From NCBI GenBank assembly GCA_017649605.1, contig JAGCGL010000001.1:1-42984 (forward strand): DNA of 42,984 nt, written 5' to 3'. The notes beneath the pieces are model-generated. The model worked only from the letters and a program-made list of their open reading frames with translations. It made no database searches and was not told where the DNA came from. A program made the translations under genes and the position numbers. This DNA comes from Spirochaetia bacterium (GTDB taxonomy: Bacteria > Spirochaetota > Spirochaetia > CADAEX01). Below are positions 8,145 through 16,154 of this stretch, one piece after another. The stretch's first letter is position 1, and every line of letters begins with the position of its first letter.

Positions 8145-8815
8145 TGGGAAAATACTATAAGTTCCCCCGCAGATACTATAACCGCAACAAGGTGCGCAAA
8201 CCCTTAAAGCCAAAGCATGTACTCCAGCTGGTTCTTCTGAGCCTTCTCTTTTACTTTTTGTGCAGCGCTCTATTCATAGGGACATACCGTGCCGGAAGCG
8301 ATTCCATGAACCCATGGTGCAGTTCCCAGGACACACTGGTAGGACTCCGAAGCTGGTGTACCAGACTGGAAAGGGGAGATGTGGTTCTCTCGACCCCAAC
8401 ATTCTACCGCACTGCACCTATATGGCTTAGAGCTCTCGATTCAGCAGTCCAGGTGTGCACCTTCCGTATTTTAGGGCTGGCGGAATTCTTCGGCTACGAT
8501 ACCGGATATACAGCTAAGCGGATTGTGGGCCTCCCTGGAGATATTGTTAAGATTGTGGACAGCCAGGCTTATATCCAGATCCAGGGGACAAGCTTTTTCC
8601 TCCCCGAGTCAGACCTGGGTTTTACAGGGAAGATAATCCCTTCCGATGTTGATATGCTTAAGAATGTCCCGCCGGTGAAGGTTGAGGAAGGGTGCTATTA
8701 CCTCCTGAGCGACAACCGTAACTTCCTCTCCGATTCCAGGAGCATGGGGACAGTGGAGAAAAAGAGGATTCATGCCAAAGTCATATACCGCCTTAAAGGC
8801 ATCGGAAAGCAATAA
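8144..8815 (+). CDS. Signal peptidase I paralogue
   Basis: This 223-residue S26A signal peptidase is encoded directly behind lepB (TAATG overlap, which also supports the ATG at 8144 over longer open frame upstream). It has a basic N-terminus, one membrane helix (about 26-45) and a catalytic domain with Ser54 in AGSDSMNP, Lys125 in TAKRIVGLPGD and box E as LLSDNRNFLSDSRSMG. All catalytic elements are intact, so it is probably active. It differs strongly from the first copy around the substrate groove (CSSQDTLVGLRSW), which suggests a different substrate range. It is co-transcribed with lepB and hemW. Confidence 0.88.
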   Translation: MGKYYKFPRRYYNRNKVRKPLKPKHVLQLVLLSLLFYFLCSALFIGTYRAGSDSMNPWCSSQDTLVGLRSWCTRLERGDVVLSTPTFYRTAPIWLRALDSAVQVCTFRILGLAEFFGYDTGYTAKRIVGLPGDIVKIVDSQAYIQIQGTSFFLPESDLGFTGKIIPSDVDMLKNVPPVKVEEGCYYLLSDNRNFLSDSRSMGTVEKKRIHAKVIYRLKGIGKQ

Positions 8816-9944
8816 GAGCGCATCTCTCTATATCCACATCCCGTTCTGCAACTCCAAGTGCAGCTACTGCGACTTCTTCTCTGTCACAGACCACTCCCTT
8901 ATGGCCCAGGTACTGGATAAGACCATGGAGCAGACTGCCCGTTACATCGACTACTTTGGGATAAAGCATATTCCCACTGTGTACATCGGGGGAGGAACTC
9001 CCACCTCGCTGCCTCTGCCACTATTAGAAAAGCTCCTTGCTTCTGTCGGAAATCTTCCGCTGGAGGAGGACTCTGAATGCACTATTGAGGCAAATCCAGA
9101 GACTGTGACCCCCGAACTGCTTGCCCTCCTTTCCGGCTCCTGCATCAACAGATTGAGCCTTGGAATACAATCTTTTTCAAATTCTACTTTAAAAACATTA
9201 GGTAGACATTGTGATTTTAAAACAAACTTTTTAAAATTAGAGGTTATTCAGAGGCTCTGGAAGGGGCAGCTCAGCCTTGACCTTATCTCTTCGGTGCCGG
9301 GTCAGAGTCTCTCTGACTCTATTTCCGACATTGATACTGCCATCTCCTTTGGTCCTGATCACATATCGCTCTATGCCCTTACTCTGGAGGATGGAACACC
9401 GCTTGCCTGGAGCTACGACCCAGATTCCCAGGCTATAGATGACAACGTGTGGATCCTGGCGGCAGACCACCTGGAGATCTCCGGATACAGAAGGTACGAG
9501 GTCTCAAACTTTGCCCTCCCTGGTCATCAGTCAGAGCACAACACCCGATACTGGAAGCTTTTACCCTATATAGGCACCGGCCCTGGCGGAGTCTCAACCC
9601 TCCATACAGGAGAAAGAGGTCTTTTCCGCATAGCCAATCTGCCCGACCTGGAGCGCTATCTTTCCTCAGACGGGCTTCTCTGCGGTGCCGAGACCGAGGA
9701 GATAACGGGAAAGAGCTATATCTTTGAGTACCTGATGATGGGGTTCCGAATGACAGCCGGCATCCTGAAGTCAGATTTTCTCGCCACCTTCGGCATGGAG
9801 TTGTCCGAAGTTATACCTGAAACACTTGCAGAGTGGAAGAATAAAGGACTTGCATCGGAGACAGATGAGGCTGTAAATCTTACCAAAGAGGGGCTTCTCT
9901 TCTTGAATCAGTTCCTTTTAGATGCCCTCTCAGAGCTTGAGTAG
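8772..9944 (+). CDS. hemW: Radical SAM heme chaperone HemW
   Basis: HemW is a radical SAM protein of the HemN/HemW family that transfers heme. It is distinguished from coproporphyrinogen dehydrogenase HemN by its short N-terminus before the cluster motif. The [4Fe-4S] motif is CNSKCSYC (with the following DF), then YIGGGTPTSLP, the ANPE substrate/SAM segment and LSLGIQSF. The 390-residue length is normal. The ATG at 8772 is the only suitable start and overlaps the upstream signal peptidase by 44 nt, a long coupling overlap. A short stretch around 9166-9250 is markedly AT-rich with different codon use although the encoded residues remain family-like. The 3' end overlaps the convergent MFS gene by 37 nt. 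Confidence 0.9.
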   Translation: MPKSYTALKASESNKSASLYIHIPFCNSKCSYCDFFSVTDHSLMAQVLDKTMEQTARYIDYFGIKHIPTVYIGGGTPTSLPLPLLEKLLASVGNLPLEEDSECTIEANPETVTPELLALLSGSCINRLSLGIQSFSNSTLKTLGRHCDFKTNFLKLEVIQRLWKGQLSLDLISSVPGQSLSDSISDIDTAISFGPDHISLYALTLEDGTPLAWSYDPDSQAIDDNVWILAADHLEISGYRRYEVSNFALPGHQSEHNTRYWKLLPYIGTGPGGVSTLHTGERGLFRIANLPDLERYLSSDGLLCGAETEEITGKSYIFEYLMMGFRMTAGILKSDFLATFGMELSEVIPETLAEWKNKGLASETDEAVNLTKEGLLFLNQFLLDALSELE

Positions 9945-11119
9945 CGGAACTTCATCCCTATTGCCAGCGGCACAGCTATGCAGGAGAAAGCGGCGCAGAG
10001 CTTGAAGGCAGATGCCATGGTGAAAATATCGCTCAGCCAGCCGGTCAAAGTCAATGAGATTGCTATGGTGATAAAGTCGAACATGCTGTAGATGCTGCTT
10101 GTGGTGGTGGGGTTCTCGGCTCCCTGGTCCTGCATCAGTGCCATGATGACCGGTGCGCTTGAGAAGGAGAAGAATCCTGTGAGCACTATGAAGATCTCCA
10201 TCAGCACAGTCTGTCCAGGCATAAGGCTGAAAGCCACGAAAGCGAACATCAGAACAGGGGTGATGACCTTGATGAATATCAGCGTGTTAAGCTTTCCAAG
10301 CCGGTCTGCGATAATGCCCGATATGAAAGTGCCTGCCACAGCCGCAAACTGGAGGGCCGACAGGGAGACTCCCGCAAACCACAGGGAATAGCCCCGTTCT
10401 GTCAGGTATGTTGGAAGGAACGAGTTGAGGACCGATGCCACAAATGCCCTTGCCAGTGATAGAATGAAACAGCAGAGGAAGAACCACTTGTACTTGAGCA
10501 TGAGCTGTCCGAATGGGGCCTCGGCTTTCTTTGCCTTCTTGACCTGGGCTGTCTCATCGCCCTTGCTGCGGAACTTGAAGAATATGATCAGTGCGGTGAC
10601 CAGTGCAATCGGGAACAGGAAGTAGATCCTCCGCTCGCCCCATGCTGCAACTGCGGCCAGCACTATGATAGGGCCGAATCCCCGTGCCAGTTCGCCACCG
10701 GTCATGAAGAAGCTCATCCCGGCTCCAGAGTAGGAGCCTGCGTGCTCCCGGGTCATCACCATGGCAGGGATATGGTAGAAGCAGGCGCTTATTCCCATTA
10801 TCAGTATAAGAAGGCACAGCACCCAGTAGGTGGGGGCCAGTGTTATGCAGCAGATCGAGGCCGATGTCACCAGCAGGGTAAGGCATATTATAAGGCGGTT
10901 GTCGCTTTTCTCCACCACCTTGCCGATAGCCGGGTTAAGGAGTGCCGGGAGCCGGTGGAACAGTGAGATCATCCCTCCCATTGTGTAGTTCATCCCCAAG
11001 TTCTGGATCAGGATAGGGAGGAGCGGCGATACGAAATGGCTGAAAATATCGTGGGAGAAGTGGGAAAGTCCCATGAGGGAGACTGAAAAAATGTCAAACT
11101 TCTCTTTCTTTCCGCTCAT
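9908..11119 (-). CDS. MFS transporter (fosmidomycin-resistance-like)
   Basis: This 403-residue major facilitator superfamily protein has about 12 hydrophobic segments and a basic central loop (about 185-215, KFRSKGDETAQVKKAKK). The N-terminal half has HFSHDIFSHFVSPLLPILIQ and GGELARGFGPI, patterns resembling the Fsr/fosmidomycin-resistance branch of MFS efflux pumps. The substrate cannot be told from sequence. Its start overlaps the stop of the upstream exported protein by 4 nt, so the two form an operon. It runs convergent to hemW and shares 37 nt of coding sequence with its end. Confidence 0.82.
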   Translation of the reverse strand: MSGKKEKFDIFSVSLMGLSHFSHDIFSHFVSPLLPILIQNLGMNYTMGGMISLFHRLPALLNPAIGKVVEKSDNRLIICLTLLVTSASICCITLAPTYWVLCLLILIMGISACFYHIPAMVMTREHAGSYSGAGMSFFMTGGELARGFGPIIVLAAVAAWGERRIYFLFPIALVTALIIFFKFRSKGDETAQVKKAKKAEAPFGQLMLKYKWFFLCCFILSLARAFVASVLNSFLPTYLTERGYSLWFAGVSLSALQFAAVAGTFISGIIADRLGKLNTLIFIKVITPVLMFAFVAFSLMPGQTVLMEIFIVLTGFFSFSSAPVIMALMQDQGAENPTTTSSIYSMFDFITIAISLTLTGWLSDIFTMASAFKLCAAFSCIAVPLAIGMKFRYSSSERASKRN

Positions 11120-11826
11120 CTTTCGGTTATTCCTTTCTCAAACCAGCCGAAAAGGGCATCCATACGGTTGGTGATAGCGTTGTTCACCCTCTTTTCCATA
11201 AAGGATGGAAGGACAGCAGGCTTGCAGAACCCGGCGTTGTAGACCTGGATCTCATCATCGGTAAGCGCTATGTCCAGGATAAATAGGAAACAGTGGATAT
11301 CTATCGCCTTGATAATGCCATACTTCAGGGTATCCATATTTGTTATCTTCAGGGTTATATGATTCTCGTCGAAAAGGTAGGAGAACTGGTACACGTTGTC
11401 CTTGAACCTGGAATCCTCAAGCATTCCGTAGATATCGATTCCCATGGGCAGCGGGCTTCCAAGGTGATGGTCATCTATCCTGTTTGCATGGCGGGGATGG
11501 TCCACTGTGCAGGCATCGGTGAATAGGGTGGTCACCTCCTTCTTGGACTGGGAATAGTACTGGGTTCCCTTGATGGTGGAGATTCCTGTGAGGATTTCCG
11601 CTATCTCGGCAGCGCTCTTGCCGTTACGGGCATAGGTGGCCTTGCATTCAACCCGCACCGGGTATGAGGGGGCAATCGATGCCGCATACTTGCCTGTATG
11701 GTTCATCGGATATAGGGTCAGATCATCATCTTTATCCAGGATCCTGGTGGTCTTCTCTCCTGCAGTGGCCGAGAAAGCCAGACAGGTCAGAAGAATCAGG
11801 GGTAAAAATCTTCTCATATACTTCAT
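11116..11826 (-). CDS. Exported protein of unknown function
   Basis: The frame is open further upstream, but the start is placed at ATG 11826 (MKYMRRFLPLILLTCLAFSATAGEK), which gives a clean Sec signal peptide likely cleaved after ATA or nearby. ATG 11817 is an equally plausible start. The mature part of about 215 residues has no catalytic motif I recognise; notable segments are STIKGTQYYSQSKKEVTTLF and a hydrophobic stretch near IHCFLFILDIAL. It may belong to a spirochaete family of exported proteins of unknown function, possibly DUF6675, but that is recollection and not confirmed. It is translationally coupled to the downstream MFS gene (4-nt overlap). Confidence 0.65.
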   Translation of the reverse strand: MKYMRRFLPLILLTCLAFSATAGEKTTRILDKDDDLTLYPMNHTGKYAASIAPSYPVRVECKATYARNGKSAAEIAEILTGISTIKGTQYYSQSKKEVTTLFTDACTVDHPRHANRIDDHHLGSPLPMGIDIYGMLEDSRFKDNVYQFSYLFDENHITLKITNMDTLKYGIIKAIDIHCFLFILDIALTDDEIQVYNAGFCKPAVLPSFMEKRVNNAITNRMDALFGWFEKGITER

Positions 11827-11852
11827 GATACATATAAAACAGGAAAGTGCAA

Positions 11853-11881
11853 ATGACTTTACAAATTTTTTGTGATATAAT
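11853..11881 (+). promoter_or_regulatory. Promoter of the GNAT gene, predicted leaderless
   Basis: A perfect TATAAT (11876-11881) lies 7 nt before ATG 11889, with a 4/6 -35 match (ATGACT 11853-11858) at a 17-nt spacing. No Shine-Dalgarno sequence precedes the ATG. The expected start point coincides with the ATG. Confidence 0.6.
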
Positions 11882-11888
11882 TCAAAAT

Positions 11889-12419
11889 ATGAGAGTACGC
11901 AAGGCATCCGGCAGAGACATGGAAAGGATAATGGAGATAGAGGAGAACGCCTTTATTCCTTATATCAGAGAGACTTATCAGACCTTCGCAAGCCGCATGG
12001 AGACCTTTGCCCAGGGCTTTTTAGTCCTGGAGGACGACAAGAGGACACTCCAGGGCTATTTTTCCAGCGAGCTGTGGGAGGAGCTGCCCAATAACAACAA
12101 GGTCTTTATACTTGACCACGAGATAGCAAAAGTGCATAAGCCTGATGGAAAGCTGCTCTACATAAGCTCCTACGCCCTTATGAGCGGACTCCGTGGAAGG
12201 GGGCTTGGAAAGCTCTTCTTCAAGGAGTGCCTTAAGGAGGTGCAGAAAGCAGCTCCTCAGATAGAGGAGATTGTCCTTATAGTGAGTCAGGAGTGGGATG
12301 CTGCCCGCCATATATACGAGGAGCTCGGTTTCAAGGCTATACGCCAGATACCGGGATTCTTCCCTTCCGATGTGATTCCAGGCGGTGCCGACGGCATTGT
12401 GATGATGAAAAGTATTTAG
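11889..12419 (+). CDS. GNAT-family N-acetyltransferase
   Basis: This 176-residue acetyl-CoA-dependent acyltransferase has the standard GNAT fold. The acetyl-CoA pyrophosphate-binding motif A is SGLRGRGLGKLFFKECL, followed by the motif B region WDAARHIYEELGFKAIRQIPGFF. The start ATG 11889 (MRVRKASGRDMERIMEIEENAF) is preferred over an upstream in-frame ATG at 11847 because the first beta strand of the fold begins here and a TATAAT box would lie inside the longer version. It resembles RimI/amino-group acetyltransferases in length, but the substrate is unknown. The exported PLD-like gene follows after 16 nt and is probably co-transcribed. Confidence 0.85.
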   Translation: MRVRKASGRDMERIMEIEENAFIPYIRETYQTFASRMETFAQGFLVLEDDKRTLQGYFSSELWEELPNNNKVFILDHEIAKVHKPDGKLLYISSYALMSGLRGRGLGKLFFKECLKEVQKAAPQIEEIVLIVSQEWDAARHIYEELGFKAIRQIPGFFPSDVIPGGADGIVMMKSI

Positions 12420-12435
12420 TTTGTCTGGAGGAGAT

Positions 12436-13968
12436 ATGAGAAAAGTAGTATTGTCTGTTTTGATTCTTATGTTGGCCGCATCGATCCTGTCAGCTGCAGT
12501 CATTGAGGATAAGGACCGCATAAAGTCGGCGGTGGCCAAGAGCTTTGACTATGCCGACGGCTCCAGCACTGTGGTCAAGATCTACCAGAGACAGATGGAT
12601 GAATACCCCTGCAAGCCCCTTTTCAAGTATGTGGATGTGATGAACCAGGCTCTCCGCTACAAGAAGGCCCATTTCAACGAGGATGTTGAGATCCGCTTCG
12701 CCATGTACACCCTCTCGCTTGCCACCTATTTCCATTATAATGATGATGACTCTGATTACGGCGAGATGACCTCCGAGGCTATCCCTGGCAAGACAGGAAA
12801 TATCCTGGACATGGCAGTGCTTCTTGCAAAGCATCAGATAAAGATCAACTTTGCTGCCCAGACCAATATAACCAAGGATGTGGAGCCACTTTTGAGCGAG
12901 CCATGCATCACCGACAGCAGCAGAAAGGTGGGCGATTACCTGACATTCACCTATGTGCGCTGGGGCGGCGAGTCGGAGCAGCAGATGCATGCCAAGTTCA
13001 TAACTGCGAACAGGATTCTGGATGACAGCGGGGCAGTGCACTCCAATGTGGTGTACCTGGCTTCAAGCAACATAGACGCGCTGTATGACAACTTCTTCAA
13101 GTCCACCCAGGAACGGGCTCAGACCGGTGTCCTTATATTGGATAACCAAGGCATCTATAAGGCATTCAACACATATCAGAGCTGGATTCCCCAGTATTTC
13201 GACAATCAGAAGGGCTTCCAGGACGAGGTGAGGGCTGCACATAAGGCTAAGACTCTGAACTACAGCGACCAGTACTTCCATACCCACTTTACCCCGGTCC
13301 TCTCCGTGACAGAGGATGACGAATTCTCTCCCGATTCTTACAGCCCGGCAGGTCCCAAGGAGAGCGCATGGGATTTAGAGAACAACATGTTTGCCAAGTA
13401 TATGGATGAGATGGTTCATTCCGACAGGGGAGAGCGTCTTTTCTATGCCAATGTCTACCACTATAAGACAGCCTGGAACGATTTTTTCGGCTGGAAGATG
13501 TTCAAGTCGCTCCGCGGGCTTTACTTCGGCCATAAGTATGACAACAGCGCAAACTGCTATATAACTGTTATGCAGAATAAAGATCTGGAGGGGCTTAAGG
13601 ATAAGAAGCTGAAGCTGGACAAGAAGAGTCCTCTTGTCACAAAATGGGTTATTGAGACCTCCACCAGTCCGCATAGGTTCTCGGGCGACGGGGGATTCCT
13701 TAAGGGACTGAGTATCATATCTGGCAACAAGGCTCTCTACTACAAGGCTGATCACAAGTATAAGACCCACTGCAAGGATGTGCTTTTCTCATACATAAAG
13801 GATGGTGCGCCTAAATATGTAGTTATCACCGGTTCCACCAACCTGAAGAGGGATGACAATGCCAACAAGGCCAATGCCTCTGTCGCTATCCTGGAGAGCA
13901 AGGATGACCACGCTCTCTTTGATGCTTTCAAGGGCTTTATAGACAGTATTGTTGATTCAAGGAAGTAA
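12436..13968 (+). CDS. Exported phospholipase D-like (HKD) protein
   Basis: This 510-residue protein has a Sec signal peptide (MRKVVLSVLILMLAASILSAAVIED) and two half-sites of the PLD superfamily. Half-site 1 is His185-x-Lys187 (MHAKFITAN) followed by VVYLASSN; half-site 2 is His445-x-Lys447 (HCKDVLF) followed by VVITGSTN. In both, the Asp of the classic HxK(x4)D motif is replaced (Asn and Ser), while the His, Lys and distal Asn are kept. A secreted or periplasmic phosphodiesterase or nuclease is plausible but not shown. ATG 12436 is chosen for its GGAGGAG SD; a TTG at 12421 is in frame. It ends exactly where the convergent rsmE ends, with stop codons abutting. Confidence 0.72.
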   Translation: MRKVVLSVLILMLAASILSAAVIEDKDRIKSAVAKSFDYADGSSTVVKIYQRQMDEYPCKPLFKYVDVMNQALRYKKAHFNEDVEIRFAMYTLSLATYFHYNDDDSDYGEMTSEAIPGKTGNILDMAVLLAKHQIKINFAAQTNITKDVEPLLSEPCITDSSRKVGDYLTFTYVRWGGESEQQMHAKFITANRILDDSGAVHSNVVYLASSNIDALYDNFFKSTQERAQTGVLILDNQGIYKAFNTYQSWIPQYFDNQKGFQDEVRAAHKAKTLNYSDQYFHTHFTPVLSVTEDDEFSPDSYSPAGPKESAWDLENNMFAKYMDEMVHSDRGERLFYANVYHYKTAWNDFFGWKMFKSLRGLYFGHKYDNSANCYITVMQNKDLEGLKDKKLKLDKKSPLVTKWVIETSTSPHRFSGDGGFLKGLSIISGNKALYYKADHKYKTHCKDVLFSYIKDGAPKYVVITGSTNLKRDDNANKANASVAILESKDDHALFDAFKGFIDSIVDSRK

Positions 13969-14685
13969 TTACCACCAGCGGCTTGCAAGCACGGCGAAGC
14001 CGGCCAGGCAGGCGGCCTCGGTGCGGAGCACCCTGCTCCCCATGGAGCAGAGGGTAAAACCATAATCGGCCAGGAGCTGCCGCTCCCGGTCTGACCAGCC
14101 CCGTTCGCCACCCACGGCCATTATGGTTTTGCCGGCCGTCAGCTGGGCTTTCTGCAGCGGTATTGTGTACTGGTAGTTGTCCAGTGCTATTTTGTTTTTA
14201 AACTTGTCTGCGTTCTTCTCTAAGAATGTATCCAGGGAGTAGTGGACTGTCACCTCTGGAATATAAGGTGTTGCGCCCTGCTGGGCTCCCTCTACCAGTA
14301 ACGGATAATACTTTTCCTTGGACCACAGATTGCCGTTTGAGTAGGACTTTTCTGTCTTGTCTGTCTTTCCCAGGTAGATATGCTCAGCCCCTATGGTGCA
14401 CAGGTTCTTGAACACCTTCTTGGCATCTATGGGGCGGATTATGGAGCAGAACACTGCGATAGGGTACTCGCTCTCCACTTTTTTATCCAATGTCTCGTGT
14501 TCCAGCTGAATTGCCTGGTCATCCATCTTCTGTATGGTGAACTTCTCGTAGGATCGGTTTATGATGCCCCCCTCGAAGCTGTCACCCGGTTTCAGCTTGA
14601 GTATGTTCTTAATGTGCTGATAGCGCACATCATCGGCATTCAGTGTTGTGATATCTTCCTCTGGAGAGAACAATATGATATTCAT
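13969..14685 (-). CDS. rsmE: 16S rRNA m3U1498 methyltransferase RsmE
   Basis: RsmE methylates N3 of U1498 in 16S rRNA. The 238 residues contain an N-terminal PUA-like domain ([20 protein letters not shown]) and a C-terminal SPOUT methyltransferase domain with a trefoil knot. The diagnostic SAM-binding knot segments are [17 protein letters not shown] and [11 protein letters not shown]. It lies downstream of fumC, overlapping by 4 nt (ATGA), so expression is coupled. No terminator separates it from the convergent PLD-like gene: the stop codons touch at 13966-13971 (TAATTA). Confidence 0.93.
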   Translation of the reverse strand: MNIILFSPEEDITTLNADDVRYQHIKNILKLKPGDSFEGGIINRSYEKFTIQKMDDQAIQLEHETLDKKVESEYPIAVFCSIIRPIDAKKVFKNLCTIGAEHIYLGKTDKTEKSYSNGNLWSKEKYYPLLVEGAQQGATPYIPEVTVHYSLDTFLEKNADKFKNKIALDNYQYTIPLQKAQLTAGKTIMAVGGERGWSDRERQLLADYGFTLCSMGSRVLRTEAACLAGFAVLASRWW

Positions 14686-16085
14686 TTCTTCTCAAGTTTT
14701 GAGGGGCTGATCATCTTGGCTGGATCCACAATCTCCTTGAACTCTGCCTCGGCAAGGAGACCCAGCTCCACTGCGGTCTGGCACAGTGTCTTTCCGCTCT
14801 TATATGCACTCTTTGCAATTTTGGCGGCATTTTCGTAGCCGATCTTGCGGTTCAGGGCTGTCACCAGCATCAGGGAGTTCTCCATGTACTCCTGAATCTT
14901 CTCCTTGTTTGCCTTGATTCCCTCGAAGCAGTGGGTACGGAAGCTCTCCATCGCATCGGCCAGCAGGGTCGCGCTCTGGAGCAGATTATAGATTATTACA
15001 GGCTTGAACACATTGAGCTCGAAGTTGCCCGATGCTCCTGCCATTGCTATGGCAGAGTTGTTTCCCATAACCTGTACACAAACCATGGTCATGGCCTCGC
15101 ACTGGGTCGGGTTCACCTTGCCCGGCATTATGGAGCTTCCCGGCTCGTTCTCCGGAATAAGAAGCTCGCCTATGCCGCACCGTGGGCCGGATGCCAGCCA
15201 GCGTATGTCATTTGCAATCTTCATGAGGGCAGTGGCCAGGGATGTGTAGGCTCCTGAAAGGGCTACCAGGCTGTCGTGGCTGGCCAGGGATGCGAACTTG
15301 TTGGGGCTTTCTACGAAGGGGAGCGCTGTCATCTGGGCAATATACTCTATAGCTTTCTCTGCAAAGCCCTCATAGGTGTTTAACCCGGTCCCAACAGCTG
15401 TACCGCCAAGGGCCAGTATATAGACCTCCTCAAGGCTCTGGAGAATCCGGTTCCGTGCGCTTTCAAGCTGTGCTCTGTAGCCTGAGAACTCCTGTCCCAG
15501 TGTAAGTGGCACTGCATCCTGCAGGTGAGTCCTTCCGCACTTTATGATATCCTTGAACTCCTCTTCCTTCTTCCGGGCGGCATCAATCAGAGCCTCCAGG
15601 GCAGGGAGAAGCTTCCTCATAGTCTTCTCTGCAGCTGCAATATGCATGGCAGTAGGGAATGTGTCGTTTGATGACTGGCCCATGTTCACATCATCATTAG
15701 GATGGACAGGCTTCTTGCTCCCTCTCTCTCCGCCCATAATCTCGATGGCGCGGTTGGAGATAACCTCGTTCACATTCATATTTGTCTGGGTGCCGCTTCC
15801 TGTTTGCCATACAGCAAGAGGGAACTGGTCGGCTAACTTTCCGGCAAGGATCTCGTCACATGCCTGGACAATCGCATTCTTCTTGTCTTCTGCAAGTTTG
15901 CCTGCATCAAAGTTGGCCAGAGCCGCCCCTTTCTTAAGGATAGCAAAAGAGCGTATCACATCGGGCGATATCTTCTCCGATCCGATCTTAAAGTTCTCCA
16001 GAGACCTCTGAGTCTGGGCTCCCCAGTATGCACAGGATGGTACTTTTACCTCTCCCATGGAATCTGATTCAATTCTGTATTCCAC
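14682..16085 (-). CDS. fumC: Fumarate hydratase class II
   Basis: FumC interconverts fumarate and malate without an iron-sulfur cluster. The about 467-residue protein shows all superfamily signatures: [58 protein letters not shown] and the mobile catalytic loop [16 protein letters not shown]. These fit fumarase rather than aspartase. The frame is open to a TTG at 16091, but an AAGGAG (16092-16097) touches that TTG and is 6 nt from an in-frame GTG at 16085, which also gives the usual [13 protein letters not shown] start; GTG 16085 is therefore preferred. It heads an operon with rsmE and is divergent from valS. Confidence 0.92.
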   Translation of the reverse strand: MEYRIESDSMGEVKVPSCAYWGAQTQRSLENFKIGSEKISPDVIRSFAILKKGAALANFDAGKLAEDKKNAIVQACDEILAGKLADQFPLAVWQTGSGTQTNMNVNEVISNRAIEIMGGERGSKKPVHPNDDVNMGQSSNDTFPTAMHIAAAEKTMRKLLPALEALIDAARKKEEEFKDIIKCGRTHLQDAVPLTLGQEFSGYRAQLESARNRILQSLEEVYILALGGTAVGTGLNTYEGFAEKAIEYIAQMTALPFVESPNKFASLASHDSLVALSGAYTSLATALMKIANDIRWLASGPRCGIGELLIPENEPGSSIMPGKVNPTQCEAMTMVCVQVMGNNSAIAMAGASGNFELNVFKPVIIYNLLQSATLLADAMESFRTHCFEGIKANKEKIQEYMENSLMLVTALNRKIGYENAAKIAKSAYKSGKTLCQTAVELGLLAEAEFKEIVDPAKMISPSKLEKK

Positions 16086-16095
16086 TGCCAACTCC

Positions 16096-16124
16096 TTGCT
16101 TATTTATATTAAAATATATATAAT
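16096..16124 (+). promoter_or_regulatory. valS-proS promoter
   Basis: TTGCTT (16096-16101), a 17-nt spacer and TATAAT (16119-16124) give a start near 16131. The leader includes AGGAGG (16139-16144) 10 nt before the valS ATG. The -10 box lies inside the spacer of the opposing fumC promoter. Confidence 0.72.
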
Positions 16125-16131
16125 CTGTCAA
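16103..16131 (-). promoter_or_regulatory. fumC-rsmE promoter
   Basis: On the minus strand TTGACA (16126-16131), a 17-nt spacer and TATAAA (16103-16108) give a start near 16096, at the AAGGAG. The leader is very short (about 11 nt to GTG 16085). The promoter overlaps the valS promoter face to face. Confidence 0.75.
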
Positions 16132-16154
16132 ACAGAACAGGAGGATTCTCATCA

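Noticed and set aside
7161..8213. Long open frame on the minus strand opposite lepB (about 350 codons)
   Set aside because: It lies wholly opposite a gene with clear catalytic motifs, resembles no family, and similar long antisense frames occur opposite valS, mgtE and proS. It is a codon-composition shadow.
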